From NCBI GenBank assembly GCA_025454425.1, contig JALOOL010000044.1, positions 1 through 37,840 of the forward strand: DNA of 37,840 nt, given 5' to 3'. Origin of the DNA: Hydrococcus sp. Prado102 (GTDB lineage: Bacteria > Cyanobacteriota > Cyanobacteriia > Cyanobacteriales > Microcystaceae). Every line of letters starts with the position of its first letter. Position 1 is the first letter of the stretch. Position numbers and translations under genes: made by a program. Shown here one piece after another: positions 24,560 through 33,612 of the stretch. The notes beneath the pieces are model-generated. The model had not been told where the DNA came from. It was given only the letters and a program-made list of their open reading frames with translations, and searched no databases.

Positions 24560-25699
24560 ATGAATGAGATAAATTTACCGAGAATTCTTTCGTTAATGGA
24601 AAAACACATGGGACATGGAACTTATGGAAACTTATTAAGAGAAGGATTTCAGAAATCTGCTACGACTCAAGTAGATTTTTATTGGTATTCCGAAGAAAGA
24701 AATCTCGACGCAAAAATTATTAGAAAAATACTGAGTTTATCAGTTGGCGATCGCTGGATTCAAAAACAGAATTTAGATTTTTTTCGTTTGCGCGCTCAAC
24801 TCTCTTATGCTTACATAGCAAGACAGTTAGCTTTAAACAAAATTAGTTATAAAAACTACTCTGCACTTCATTTTCACACTTATATATTGGCTTTTTTGTC
24901 AATCGATTTACTCAAAAAAATTCCAACGGTTGTTAGTCTTGACATGACTACTTCCCTCGCCGCACAAGAACAAACCGACCCTAACTATCAATGGACTTAT
25001 TCACCTAATATCTATTTAGGGAAACAAGTATTTAAAAACGCTGCCAAAATTGTCACGCGATCGCAATGGGCGAGAAAATCGGTTATTGAAGATTACAACA
25101 TCAATCCTGAAAAGGTGAAGGTTATTTATCCTGGTGTCGATATTACTAAACTAACCCCACCGATTAATAAAAATCCTCAAAAACGCTTCAATATTCTTTT
25201 TGTCGGTAACGACTTCGATCGCAAAGGAGGAAACGATCTTTTAAAAGTTTTTCTCAAAGCTTTTTATAAAGAAGCAGAACTACATTTAGTCACTCACACA
25301 CCGATTAAAGACAACTATCCTAACGTTTACACTCACAACAATATTAAAGCTTATACTCCTCAATGGCTCGAACTTTACCATCAAGCAGATGTATTTGTAA
25401 TGCCTACCCATTTTGAAGGTTTTGGCTGGGTATTTATTGAAGCAATGGCGGCGGGTTTACCTGTTATTGCTACTAAGATTAATGCCATTCCTGAGATAGT
25501 TACGCATGGAGAGACGGGATTTTTAATTGAAAAAGGCGATCGCAACGATTTAGCCTGTAAAATTCGCGTTTTGATGGAAAATCCTACATTAGCAAAAGAA
25601 ATGGGGATGAAAGGACGCGAAATTGCTGAAAAGAAATTTAATGCTCAAATTCACTGCCAAATTTTAGAAAATTTATTTCACGATGTAACTAAGCAATGA
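24560..25699 (+). CDS. GT4-family glycosyltransferase
   Basis: A 379-residue GT-B protein. The C-terminal domain shows VKVIYPGVD, ILFVGNDFDRKGGNDLL and the E-x7-E motif E286/E294 in HFEGFGWVFIEAMAAGLPV. The N-terminal acceptor domain starts LPRILSLMEKHMGHGTYG. It is probably a retaining transferase of the polysaccharide pathway. Its stop overlaps the next gene's start (ATGA, 25696-25699), so the two are likely coupled. The donor is unknown. Confidence 0.84.
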   Translation: MNEINLPRILSLMEKHMGHGTYGNLLREGFQKSATTQVDFYWYSEERNLDAKIIRKILSLSVGDRWIQKQNLDFFRLRAQLSYAYIARQLALNKISYKNYSALHFHTYILAFLSIDLLKKIPTVVSLDMTTSLAAQEQTDPNYQWTYSPNIYLGKQVFKNAAKIVTRSQWARKSVIEDYNINPEKVKVIYPGVDITKLTPPINKNPQKRFNILFVGNDFDRKGGNDLLKVFLKAFYKEAELHLVTHTPIKDNYPNVYTHNNIKAYTPQWLELYHQADVFVMPTHFEGFGWVFIEAMAAGLPVIATKINAIPEIVTHGETGFLIEKGDRNDLACKIRVLMENPTLAKEMGMKGREIAEKKFNAQIHCQILENLFHDVTKQ

Positions 25700-26856
25700 A
25701 AATTTTACTCGTCGTACACTACGAGTTTAATCGCAATGCGGGGGCTGCTGGCGTAACATGGCAACTCGGTCAAGCATATCAGCAATTAGGACATGAAGTA
25801 TACTACTACTCTTTTGACGATTTACCCAAAGAATTGCCCAATATCGCTAAAAGAATAGTCTTTCCTGAATTTGTTGCCCATCATATCTGGAAACTTGCCA
25901 AAGAGCAAAAAATTGATGTTGTGGATGCTTCCACTGGCGATACATGGTTGTGGTCGAAATTAACTTCTAATCTAAGCAAACGCCTTCCGCTTATCGTCGC
26001 CAGAGATCACGGTTTAGAACACATCGAACACTTAGAATTCCTCGAAGATGTTAAGTTAGGAAAACGCTCTATCAGTTGGCAATATCCCCTCTATCGTGGC
26101 AGTATTCGACTCTGGGAAGAAGCTATTTCTTTATCTTATGCCGATTTAGTTTTACTGCTCAATCGTAGCGCTCAAAAATACGCGATCGCAGAATTAGGCA
26201 TAAAACCTGAAAAAACGCGACTCATTATCAATGGTATTCCCGAATCATTCCTCAACTTACCCCTCGAACCGACGAGCATAGCAGAAGATGCAGAAATTCG
26301 CATTGCCCAAATCGGAACTTATATTCCCCGTAAAGGCATACAATACAGCGTTTCCGCACTCAATCGCATTTTAACTCGCTATCCCCAGGTAAAAGTGGGA
26401 TTTTTGGGCACAAAATGTCGAGAATGTCAAGTTTATGCCCAAGTTTATGCAGACTTCGAGCCAGCAGTACGCGATCGCGTTACAGTAATTCCCTACTATT
26501 GCCATGAAGACTTACCCAATCTCTTACAAGGCTATCAAATCAAACTGCTTCCTAGCACCTCTGAAGCCTTCGGAATGGCATTAGTCGAAGCGATGGCTTG
26601 CGGTTTAGCACCCATTACCACAGCCACCCCAGGGCCATTAGAAATTGTCCGCAATGGCTACAATGGTTTAGTGATTCCACCCCGCGACGATGTTGCAATT
26701 GAAGAGGCTATAAAAAGGCTAATTTGCGATCGCCCTTATCTCAAATGGTTGCGTCGTAACGCTTATAGTTCTGCACAGCGATACAGTTGGACGAAAATTG
26801 CCCGTCAAACTCTTGTTTACTATCAAGAAGCTTTAGCTTTGAAAGAAAAATTATAG
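25696..26856 (+). CDS. GT4-family glycosyltransferase
   Basis: A 386-residue GT-B protein. The N-terminus MKILLVVHYEFNRNAGAAG has the glycine-rich acceptor-domain loop. The C-terminal domain has RIAQIGTYIPRKGIQYSV and the E-x7-E motif in STSEAFGMALVEAMACGLAP. It closes the main glycosyltransferase run. About 110 bp of its 3' end (26726-26835) recur, diverged, at 27543-27652 beyond the Uma2 gene. The last residues differ between the two copies, so the end of this gene may have been exchanged. The sugar specificity is unknown. Confidence 0.84.
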   Translation: MKILLVVHYEFNRNAGAAGVTWQLGQAYQQLGHEVYYYSFDDLPKELPNIAKRIVFPEFVAHHIWKLAKEQKIDVVDASTGDTWLWSKLTSNLSKRLPLIVARDHGLEHIEHLEFLEDVKLGKRSISWQYPLYRGSIRLWEEAISLSYADLVLLLNRSAQKYAIAELGIKPEKTRLIINGIPESFLNLPLEPTSIAEDAEIRIAQIGTYIPRKGIQYSVSALNRILTRYPQVKVGFLGTKCRECQVYAQVYADFEPAVRDRVTVIPYYCHEDLPNLLQGYQIKLLPSTSEAFGMALVEAMACGLAPITTATPGPLEIVRNGYNGLVIPPRDDVAIEEAIKRLICDRPYLKWLRRNAYSSAQRYSWTKIARQTLVYYQEALALKEKL

Positions 26857-26876
26857 CAATTCTCATTATTTAAACT

Positions 26877-27491
26877 TTAACAAACTGAGTCAAAAATCTG
26901 TTGCGCGGTTAGATTTAATTGAGGAAAATTTGGGGAGACAATTAGATTATTGGTTTGAAATGGAGTCATTTGATACTCGCCATCTACTAACTCACATACA
27001 AAAATAGTCGGCTGTTTGGGATTGCCAAGAAACTTACGCGCACCCAATGCAGCATAATCAGCAATCCAATATTCGGAAATGCCCATCTCTTCATAATCAG
27101 CATATTTTTTGTGATAGTCATCCCGCCAGTTAGTTGAAACAACTTCAATTACCAACAGTATTGAATCGGATTGAGTAATTGTAGATTCTTTTTTCCAAAG
27201 CGGTTCGTTTTTCAAATTAACTTGGTTTACTACCAATACATCGGGCAAATAGCACGAATCAGCACTTTTAGTTCTAACAAAACCTGTTTTTGGGATATTA
27301 AAAGGAAGGTTTAGCCGTTCAATTTCGACTCCTAATTTTCGTGTCAAAAAACCGACAACATCTTCATAGTCGCCAGATGGTGGGGGCATCTCAACTCTTA
27401 CTCCTTTATGTAGTTCGTAGCGTTTACCGTCGTTGGGATACCGTTCAATAAATTCATCGAAGGTTAGTAGCTTGGGCAAGGCTGCGGTCAT
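26877..27491 (-). CDS. Uma2-family (DUF820) PD-(D/E)XK nuclease-like protein
   Basis: A 204-residue protein of the Uma2/DUF820 family, which is greatly expanded in cyanobacteria. Signatures are LTFDEFIERYPNDGKRYEL near the start, CYLPDVLVVNQVNL, then LLVIEVVSTNWRDDYHKKYADYEEMGISEYWIADY. The family has a restriction-endonuclease-like fold; its cellular role is not established. GGAAGGTG lies just upstream of the ATG. It is the only minus-strand gene within the polysaccharide region and is flanked by direct-repeat copies of a glycosyltransferase 3' end, which suggests arrival by recombination. No transposase or target-site duplication was seen. Confidence 0.85.
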   Translation of the reverse strand: MTAALPKLLTFDEFIERYPNDGKRYELHKGVRVEMPPPSGDYEDVVGFLTRKLGVEIERLNLPFNIPKTGFVRTKSADSCYLPDVLVVNQVNLKNEPLWKKESTITQSDSILLVIEVVSTNWRDDYHKKYADYEEMGISEYWIADYAALGARKFLGNPKQPTIFVCELVDGEYQMTPFQTNNLIVSPNFPQLNLTAQQIFDSVC

Positions 27492-27532
27492 AATTTCACC
27501 TTCCTGTTTATTGAATATGATAAACGTTATAG

Positions 27533-27724
27533 GAATTTAAACGCGATCGCGCCTATCTCAATTGGTTGCGTTGTAACGCTTATGCGACTGCACAAAACTA
27601 TAGTTGGACGAAAATTGCCCGTCAAACTCTTATTTATTATCAAGAAGCTTTTAGCAGTCTGGATAGGGGGAAACGTGCAGTTAAGATTTTCGCGATCGCG
27701 CAAAAAAAACTTTATAACGACTAA
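27533..27724 (+). pseudogene. 3' remnant of a second GT4 glycosyltransferase copy
   Basis: Positions 27543-27652 align without gaps to 26726-26835, the end of the upstream glycosyltransferase gene, with about 94 of 110 bases matching by eye. Read in the same frame they give RDRAYLNWLRCNAYATAQNY and SWTKIARQTLIYYQEAF, continuing to a stop at 27722-27724 with a tail unlike the intact gene. An in-frame stop at 27530-27532 and the lack of any start or catalytic domain make this a fragment. It occupies most of the gap 27492-27879; the remainder (27725-27879) holds only AT-rich sequence, presumably the promoter of the following kinase gene. Confidence 0.8.
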
Positions 27725-27879
27725 GCTCACTGACTACCTACACTTTCAGCAGTCAGGTGCAGCGCCTTGTTGTTGTTAGACGTGTTTTGGTAACATTTAT
27801 ATTGGCAACTGTAAGATTTTTTAAAAAAATGGGAATAATAAGATTAAAGCTATCGGTTGCTTAGCCTTACTTGCGATAT

Positions 27880-29520
27880 ATGCTGAAATCTCTCAACCTT
27901 CCATCAAACGCTCAGTTCGATTGGGCAAAAGTCAATCTGAAGCCTAAATTATCAACATGGTCTATATTGTTGGCGGCAATTACAGTGGCGAGCATCAGTG
28001 CTACTGCTATCTACCAACTCAATCAGATGGCAGAACGCAACAGTAATACAAGACTTCTCTTAACTCAAGTCAAAGAGCAAGTAAGCCGATTGAATGCTTT
28101 AGAATGGGAGGGGATTTCCAAAGGTGAAATTGATGAGAATTTAACTGAAGAACTCGCTGAAAATAAGCAAAGCACCGATGCTATTCTTAACGAGCTTCGA
28201 CAAATCGATCGACAAAATAATCTGAGCAATCTTTTTGCTTTCCATAAGCGTTATGAAACCGAAATCGATCGCGTACTGGAGCTAATTGCCCAAGGCAAAA
28301 TTAAAGAAGCGATAGACATTGATGCAGATGGCATCGATGAAATCTACGATGAGTTGTATGCTGAAGTCGCCAGCCTGGAAAAAAACTATGTAAAACAGAA
28401 AGAGCAGACGAGAAAAATTGCAGATATTGGAACCACCTTTTCTCTAATCTTATCAGCCGTTATCATTGGCATTTTGTTCCATAAATTCAGCAAAAGTTTA
28501 TGGGACAAAAACCAGGAATTAGCAGCCTCCTTTCAAGAACTTCAGAAAACGCAAAATCAGTTGATTCAACAAGAAAAAATGGCAGCCTTGGGGCAACTCA
28601 TTGCTGGAGTCGCCCATGAAATCAATAATCCTTTAGGCATTATCAAAGCATCGGCGAACAACACCGAGCAAGCACTACAAGAAACCCTTGCCGAATTTCC
28701 CTCCTTACATCAGCAGTTGAATCCCCAAGAACAAGAAAGCTTTTTTAAGCTAATCGCTCAGGCGCTCGACAATCAAGCCTCGGTTGCCTCGCAAGGAAAC
28801 CGCGCGCTGAAACGCCAAATTACTGCTCAACTTCAAGAACATGACGTTCAAAATGCCAGACAAATTGCCGATTTCCTGATGGACATGGGCATCGTTAAAG
28901 AGTTTGAGTTTTTGCTGCCTCTTTTAAAGGGAAACAAGGGTGAATGGGCGGTGCAGCTTGCCTACAATCTAACTTCCTGTTTTGTCAACAATCAGATGAT
29001 TCTCAATGCTGTGGATCGCTCCTCCAAGATTGTTTTTGCACTCAAGAGCTATTCTCATTTCGATCGCAGTGGCAAAAAGCAGTTAATGCAAGTGAAGGAA
29101 GGGCTAGAAACCACGCTTGCCATCTATCACAATCAACTCAAACGCAATATCAATTTAATTCGAGACTATCAAGATGTCCCCAATATTCTGGGATATCCTG
29201 ACGAAATAGTTCAAGTCTGGACAAACCTAATCTTTAATGCCATTCAAGCAATGGAATGCGGGGGAACGCTTACCGTTACGATCCGTCGGTGGGAAGATGG
29301 AGTGGAGGTAAGCATCGCGGATACTGGCGCTGGCATTCCACCAGAAGTACAGCCAAAAATCTTTGATGCCTTTTTCACTACCAAACCCACTGGAGAAGGA
29401 AGTGGACTGGGGCTGTACATTAGCCAGAAGATTATTGACAAACACCACGGACGTATGAAAGTAGAGAGTCAACCAGGATATACTCAATTCAGTGTTTGGC
29501 TACCCGTAGAGTCTGTTTAG
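27880..29520 (+). CDS. membrane sensor histidine kinase
   Basis: A 546-residue kinase from the ATG at 27880; an in-frame TTG at 27871 is less likely. TM1 (about 26-46) and TM2 (about 186-202) enclose a helical periplasmic sensor of about 140 residues, four-helix-bundle-like. The HisKA helix has H246 in GVAHEINNPLG. The ATPase domain has N453 (NLIFNAIQAM), DTGAGIP (481-487) and GEGSGLGLYIS (505-515). Between the first DHp helix and the segment before the N-box lies an unusually long insert (about 265-375). The two receiver genes follow within 22 bp and 6 bp, so it probably phosphorylates one or both. The signal is unknown. Confidence 0.88.
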   Translation: MLKSLNLPSNAQFDWAKVNLKPKLSTWSILLAAITVASISATAIYQLNQMAERNSNTRLLLTQVKEQVSRLNALEWEGISKGEIDENLTEELAENKQSTDAILNELRQIDRQNNLSNLFAFHKRYETEIDRVLELIAQGKIKEAIDIDADGIDEIYDELYAEVASLEKNYVKQKEQTRKIADIGTTFSLILSAVIIGILFHKFSKSLWDKNQELAASFQELQKTQNQLIQQEKMAALGQLIAGVAHEINNPLGIIKASANNTEQALQETLAEFPSLHQQLNPQEQESFFKLIAQALDNQASVASQGNRALKRQITAQLQEHDVQNARQIADFLMDMGIVKEFEFLLPLLKGNKGEWAVQLAYNLTSCFVNNQMILNAVDRSSKIVFALKSYSHFDRSGKKQLMQVKEGLETTLAIYHNQLKRNINLIRDYQDVPNILGYPDEIVQVWTNLIFNAIQAMECGGTLTVTIRRWEDGVEVSIADTGAGIPPEVQPKIFDAFFTTKPTGEGSGLGLYISQKIIDKHHGRMKVESQPGYTQFSVWLPVESV

Positions 29521-29541
29521 CGATTGGGAGGAAACTTAGCT

Positions 29542-29931
29542 ATGTCTGATACTGCAATTCTTTGTGTAGATGATGAAGCTTCGATTTTAAAGGTTCTCAA
29601 GGAACAACTAAAACGGTGCTTCGGCAATCAGTATGTCTATGAGGTTGCCCAAAGTGCTGAAGAAGCTTGGATAGCGATCGATGAGTTAGAACAGGAAAAT
29701 ATCAAAATTCTCATCATTGTTTCTGATTGGCTCATGCCCAATGTCAGAGGAGATGAGTTCTTAGCTCAAGTTCATCAACGCTTCCCCGAAGTGATAACTG
29801 TAATGCTGACCGGACAAGCTGACGAAGCAGCGATCGAGCGTGCCAGACAGCAAGCCAATCTTTATGCTTGCATCCATAAACCCTGGACGCAGGAAGAGTT
29901 ACAGCAAGTGATTAGTACCGCCTTGAATTAG
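29542..29931 (+). CDS. stand-alone receiver-domain response regulator
   Basis: A 129-residue receiver. GGGAGG about ten bases upstream selects the ATG at 29542 over an in-frame TTG at 29524. It has D10/D11, phosphoacceptor D62 in VSDWLMPNVRGDEF, T90 and K113 in HKPWTQEEL. The KPW-type end is common in receivers related to those of HD-GYP/RpfG regulators. No output domain follows, so it may be a phosphate shuttle or act by protein contact. It lies between the kinase and the diguanylate cyclase in one operon. Confidence 0.87.
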   Translation: MSDTAILCVDDEASILKVLKEQLKRCFGNQYVYEVAQSAEEAWIAIDELEQENIKILIIVSDWLMPNVRGDEFLAQVHQRFPEVITVMLTGQADEAAIERARQQANLYACIHKPWTQEELQQVISTALN

Positions 29932-29937
29932 TAGATT

Positions 29938-31251
29938 ATGCGAGCGACAATTGTTTGTGTTGATGATGAATGGGATATTCTCAGAAGTTTGGGGAACCAA
30001 CTCAAGCGTCACTTCGGCAAAGACTATGACATTGAGCTTGCCAGTAGCGGTGAAGATGCCCTTGTCCTTTGTGCAGAACTGACAGCAGAAGGCAAAAACA
30101 TTCCTGCGATCGTTTCCGACCAGAGGATGCAGGGGATGAATGGAGATGCTTTATTGATTCAACTCCATACTCTCTATCCCAAAACTCTAAAAATTATGCT
30201 GACTGGGCAAGCCGATGCCGATTCGGTTGGGAATGTTGTGAATGCTGCCGCCTTATACCGATACATTCGCAAACCCTGGGACGAAACCGACCTGATTTTA
30301 ACCGTTACTGAAGCTCTACGGCGATTTCAACACGAACAACAATTAGTCGAACAAAATGAGTTGTTGAAGAAAACTAATGCTAAGTTGGAAAGCTCTTTGT
30401 CATTGTTGTTAGCCACTTTTGAAGCCACAGCCGATGGGATTCTCGTACTCGATCGTGCAGGGAAAGTTGTCAGCTTTAATCAAAAGTTTGTCAGGATTTG
30501 GAACTTGTTAGACTCGGACTCAACTTGTCTTGAAGAAGATCTGCCAGATGCCATCTTCAAACAATTAACCGAGCCAGATGCGATCGGTTTTCAAGAATTG
30601 TTCCTACAGATTAATACAGAGAAGCACGATTTCTTGAGATTAAAAAATGGCAACACGATCGAGTACTATTTACAGCCTTACCAACTAGAGAGCGAAACTG
30701 TCGGTAGGGTCTGGAGTTTTCGAGACGTTACTGTGGAAAAGCAAACAGAAGCGATCGTAAAGCATCAAGCCTTACATGATGCCCTTACCAATCTCCCCAA
30801 TCGTCTTTTGTTCGATCGAAAATTGACTGCCGCGTTGAATAACGAGTCAAAACTCATTGCCGTTATGTTTTTAGATTTAGATCGGTTTAAAGAGGTTAAT
30901 GATACGTTAGGACACGCAGTAGGCGATCTCTTGTTACAAAGTGTCGTCCAACGTCTTGTCAGTTGTCTTAGGGAAGGAGATGTGATGGCTCGCTGGGGAG
31001 GAGATGAATTCGTGCTACTCCTGCCACAGATTCGCCATCGAGAAAATGTGAGTGAGATTGCCCGCAGGCTAATTGAAGTACTGCAACCTGAGTTTCTTCT
31101 AGAAGGCTATTCTCTTAACGTAACGGCTAGTATAGGAATTGCCATATACCCTCACGATGGCACAGATGGTAGTACGTTGCTCCAAAATGCTGATGCGGCA
31201 TTATACCAGGCTAAAAAATGCGGACGCAACAATTACCAGCACTATTCTTGA
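29938..31251 (+). CDS. REC-PAS-GGDEF diguanylate cyclase
   Basis: A 437-residue response regulator. The receiver (1-125) has D9/D10, phosphoacceptor D61, T89 and K112 in RKPWDE. A coiled coil (about 130-155) and a PAS-like domain (about 156-270) follow. The GGDEF domain (about 275-437) has an intact active site GGDEF (354-358) and an RxxD inhibitory site R345-D348 five residues before it. It should make c-di-GMP when phosphorylated or when the PAS domain is engaged, with product feedback. It lies six bases downstream of the receiver gene. In a polysaccharide locus it is a natural candidate to control synthesis or sessility. Confidence 0.9.
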   Translation: MRATIVCVDDEWDILRSLGNQLKRHFGKDYDIELASSGEDALVLCAELTAEGKNIPAIVSDQRMQGMNGDALLIQLHTLYPKTLKIMLTGQADADSVGNVVNAAALYRYIRKPWDETDLILTVTEALRRFQHEQQLVEQNELLKKTNAKLESSLSLLLATFEATADGILVLDRAGKVVSFNQKFVRIWNLLDSDSTCLEEDLPDAIFKQLTEPDAIGFQELFLQINTEKHDFLRLKNGNTIEYYLQPYQLESETVGRVWSFRDVTVEKQTEAIVKHQALHDALTNLPNRLLFDRKLTAALNNESKLIAVMFLDLDRFKEVNDTLGHAVGDLLLQSVVQRLVSCLREGDVMARWGGDEFVLLLPQIRHRENVSEIARRLIEVLQPEFLLEGYSLNVTASIGIAIYPHDGTDGSTLLQNADAALYQAKKCGRNNYQHYS

Positions 31252-31391
31252 TTAAGAGAAAACCAACACCGCGATCGCTCATTTATAAATATTTCTATCC
31301 TTTTCCTTCTTGTACGAGCGTCCTAACTTTGTCACTTTTAGTCACTACCATTAATCATTTAGTCGTTGTTAGAGTGGAAACTTAGGACAAA

Positions 31392-33599
31392 ATGACTAAT
31401 TTAAATCAAATTACCAGTTCTCCTGCATACGCATTTAACGTTCCTGACGGCTCCGATGGCGCTCACTACGATATCCGCCCTTTGCTGACTGTCGGAGATG
31501 AGATCCCCTACTTAGAAGGAGACTTTGGCAACTTTACCCCCAGCCAAACGAAGACCTTTGCCCTAGCAGGGGAAACTGATGGACTCGGATACACTCAAAT
31601 TAATGGTTTTAACTACCTCTGGGCAAACCACGAGATAGAAGACGATCTAACCACCGATATTTCCTCTACAGTAGCTGGAAAAATCAACGGAGCGCGAGTA
31701 TCTCTGTTTGTTTTCGATCGCAACTGGAACCCCATCGGCGGTAAAAATCTACTCGAAGACGTTAAGATTGATGGCGTTGAATATTCATTAAATACCGAAA
31801 CAGGTAATTATGAAGACACAAATGGTAATGTTCTCGATCTAGGCGATCGCAATAATTTTTCTCGTTTCTGTGCTGGCTATTTAGCTGCTTCTGGTTTCGT
31901 TGGCGAAGATGGCAAAGAAATTCCTCTCTACTTTGCCCCAGAAGAAACTGATACGGGATTAGCAGTTCCCGTAACCCCCGATGGTACTGCAACCCCCATT
32001 ACAAGTATCGGTACTTTTGCTAAAGAAAAAGCCCTGCCTGCATCCCAATATCGAGCTACCAACTCTGACTATACAGTCCTGCTGTCCCCAGAAGACGAAA
32101 AAGACAATGGAGGTAATGGCGAAGTTTATCTCTATGTGGGAAAGCAAACGGCAGAAAATCCCAATGGTTTGACAGAAAACCCCGATGACTTCCAACTATA
32201 CGTCCTACAAGTCGTCGATCCTACCACGGGCGAGGTTTTTGGTTATGAAACCATGCCAGAAAATCGTAAACTGATTGCCCAGTGGAATGCCGTTCCTGAC
32301 GACATTGCCTTAAACCGCGATCCTAGCGTTCTCAGCAATTGGGCAGATGTTGGCACTGCTGGGGTGAGTAAGGGCAACTTTACCTCTACTAACTTTCGTG
32401 CTAATGAAGATATGGAGGAAGACCCCAACAATCCAGGAACGTTTTACTTTGCCGCGACTGGACGCAACGAAGATGAATCTATCCCTCCTGGAGAAAGTAG
32501 TTTTGATAACCTTTTAGGAAAACTTCATCGTTTTACTTTGAAGATCGATCCGAAAACGGGCACTCCTTTAAATGGAAGCTTTGAAACGTTGTTGGCAGGA
32601 GGTTCTAATAAGGGTGTCAGCTACGATAACATAAGTATCGATCGCAACGGCAATGTTTTAATTCAAGAAGATGAAACATCCGATGGCGGGGATGTGATGG
32701 AGGCAGAGGGACGGAATGCAGGTGTCTGGCGTTACAATATTGCTAAAAATGAAGGGGTTGTAGGAAGCGATCGCCTTGACTTTCTCTTTGAACTCGACCA
32801 AAAAGCCGCAGGAAAAGAATTCGATACAGAAACGGGTGCATGGGAAAGTTCTGGACTTATTGAAGCGGGTTCGCGAAATGGGCAAAGCTCTTATTTATTC
32901 AACGTCATGGCTTCTACTATCGATCCCAATGACGACGACCTTCCCCCAGAAATCCGACAAAAAGCATTAGAAGTTCTCGGCGGTAATTATGCAGCAGGCG
33001 GTCAATTAATCTTAACAATACCCGCGCCCGTCATCGACTTAAACAAGATTAATAATGATGACGACGACGATGAGGACGAGATTAAAAAATTCTCTGCTAG
33101 TAATAAAACTGAGATTATCAAGGGAACTAACAACAAAGACATCATTAACGGTAATGGTGGCGATGACTTAATTGATGGCAAAAATGGCAACGATACTCTC
33201 TCCGGCGGCGACGGGAAAGATGAAATTTACGGTGGTGCAGGTAGAGACGCAATTTATGGCAATAAAGGCAATGATTTCCTTTTTGGTCAGCAAGATCGAG
33301 ACAATATTAATGGAGGTGAAGGCGACGATCTAATACAAGGCGGTTTAGGTCAAGATAGTTTGACGGGCGATCGCGGTAGCGATACTTTTGTGTTAACTGT
33401 TGGGGAAGGTACTGATACGATTGTTGACTTCAGTGTAAGTGAAGATTTTATTGGTTTAGCAAATGGTCTTACCTTTGAGCAGCTTTCTATCGTTGGGGAT
33501 GGTAAAAATACTCGCATTAGCGTTAACAATGAAATTTTAGCTAGTCTGAGTAATGTCAGTGCAACGACCCTGACGGAAAGTTCTTTTACTATAAGTTAG
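31392..33599 (+). CDS. PhoX/DUF839-type protein with C-terminal RTX calcium-binding repeats
   Basis: A 735-residue protein. Residues about 30-550 resemble the PhoX/DUF839 phosphatase-like beta-propeller family (YLWANHEIEDD, GRNAGVWRY, GGQLILTIPAP near its end). An acidic linker with NNDDDDDEDE follows. About ten nonapeptide RTX repeats (about 575-675) of the form GGxGxDxLx include GNGGDDLID, GGEGDDLIQ and GGAGRDAIY. The C-terminus ends TLTESSFTIS, like Type I secretion substrates. No N-terminal signal peptide is seen, which fits Type I export. PhoX homologues are calcium/iron-dependent alkaline phosphatases, but the catalytic residues were not verified here. No secretion genes lie in the window. 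Confidence 0.83.
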   Translation: MTNLNQITSSPAYAFNVPDGSDGAHYDIRPLLTVGDEIPYLEGDFGNFTPSQTKTFALAGETDGLGYTQINGFNYLWANHEIEDDLTTDISSTVAGKINGARVSLFVFDRNWNPIGGKNLLEDVKIDGVEYSLNTETGNYEDTNGNVLDLGDRNNFSRFCAGYLAASGFVGEDGKEIPLYFAPEETDTGLAVPVTPDGTATPITSIGTFAKEKALPASQYRATNSDYTVLLSPEDEKDNGGNGEVYLYVGKQTAENPNGLTENPDDFQLYVLQVVDPTTGEVFGYETMPENRKLIAQWNAVPDDIALNRDPSVLSNWADVGTAGVSKGNFTSTNFRANEDMEEDPNNPGTFYFAATGRNEDESIPPGESSFDNLLGKLHRFTLKIDPKTGTPLNGSFETLLAGGSNKGVSYDNISIDRNGNVLIQEDETSDGGDVMEAEGRNAGVWRYNIAKNEGVVGSDRLDFLFELDQKAAGKEFDTETGAWESSGLIEAGSRNGQSSYLFNVMASTIDPNDDDLPPEIRQKALEVLGGNYAAGGQLILTIPAPVIDLNKINNDDDDDEDEIKKFSASNKTEIIKGTNNKDIINGNGGDDLIDGKNGNDTLSGGDGKDEIYGGAGRDAIYGNKGNDFLFGQQDRDNINGGEGDDLIQGGLGQDSLTGDRGSDTFVLTVGEGTDTIVDFSVSEDFIGLANGLTFEQLSIVGDGKNTRISVNNEILASLSNVSATTLTESSFTIS

Positions 33600-33612
33600 T
33601 TCTGAGATAGGA

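Noticed and set aside
26857-27542. Insertion sequence carrying the Uma2 gene
   Set aside because: No transposase, terminal inverted repeats or short target duplication was seen. The flanking repeat is a coding-sequence fragment instead.
27582-27779. 65-codon plus-strand frame after the Uma2 gene
   Set aside because: It overlaps the glycosyltransferase remnant in a different frame. The remnant frame is the one with homology.
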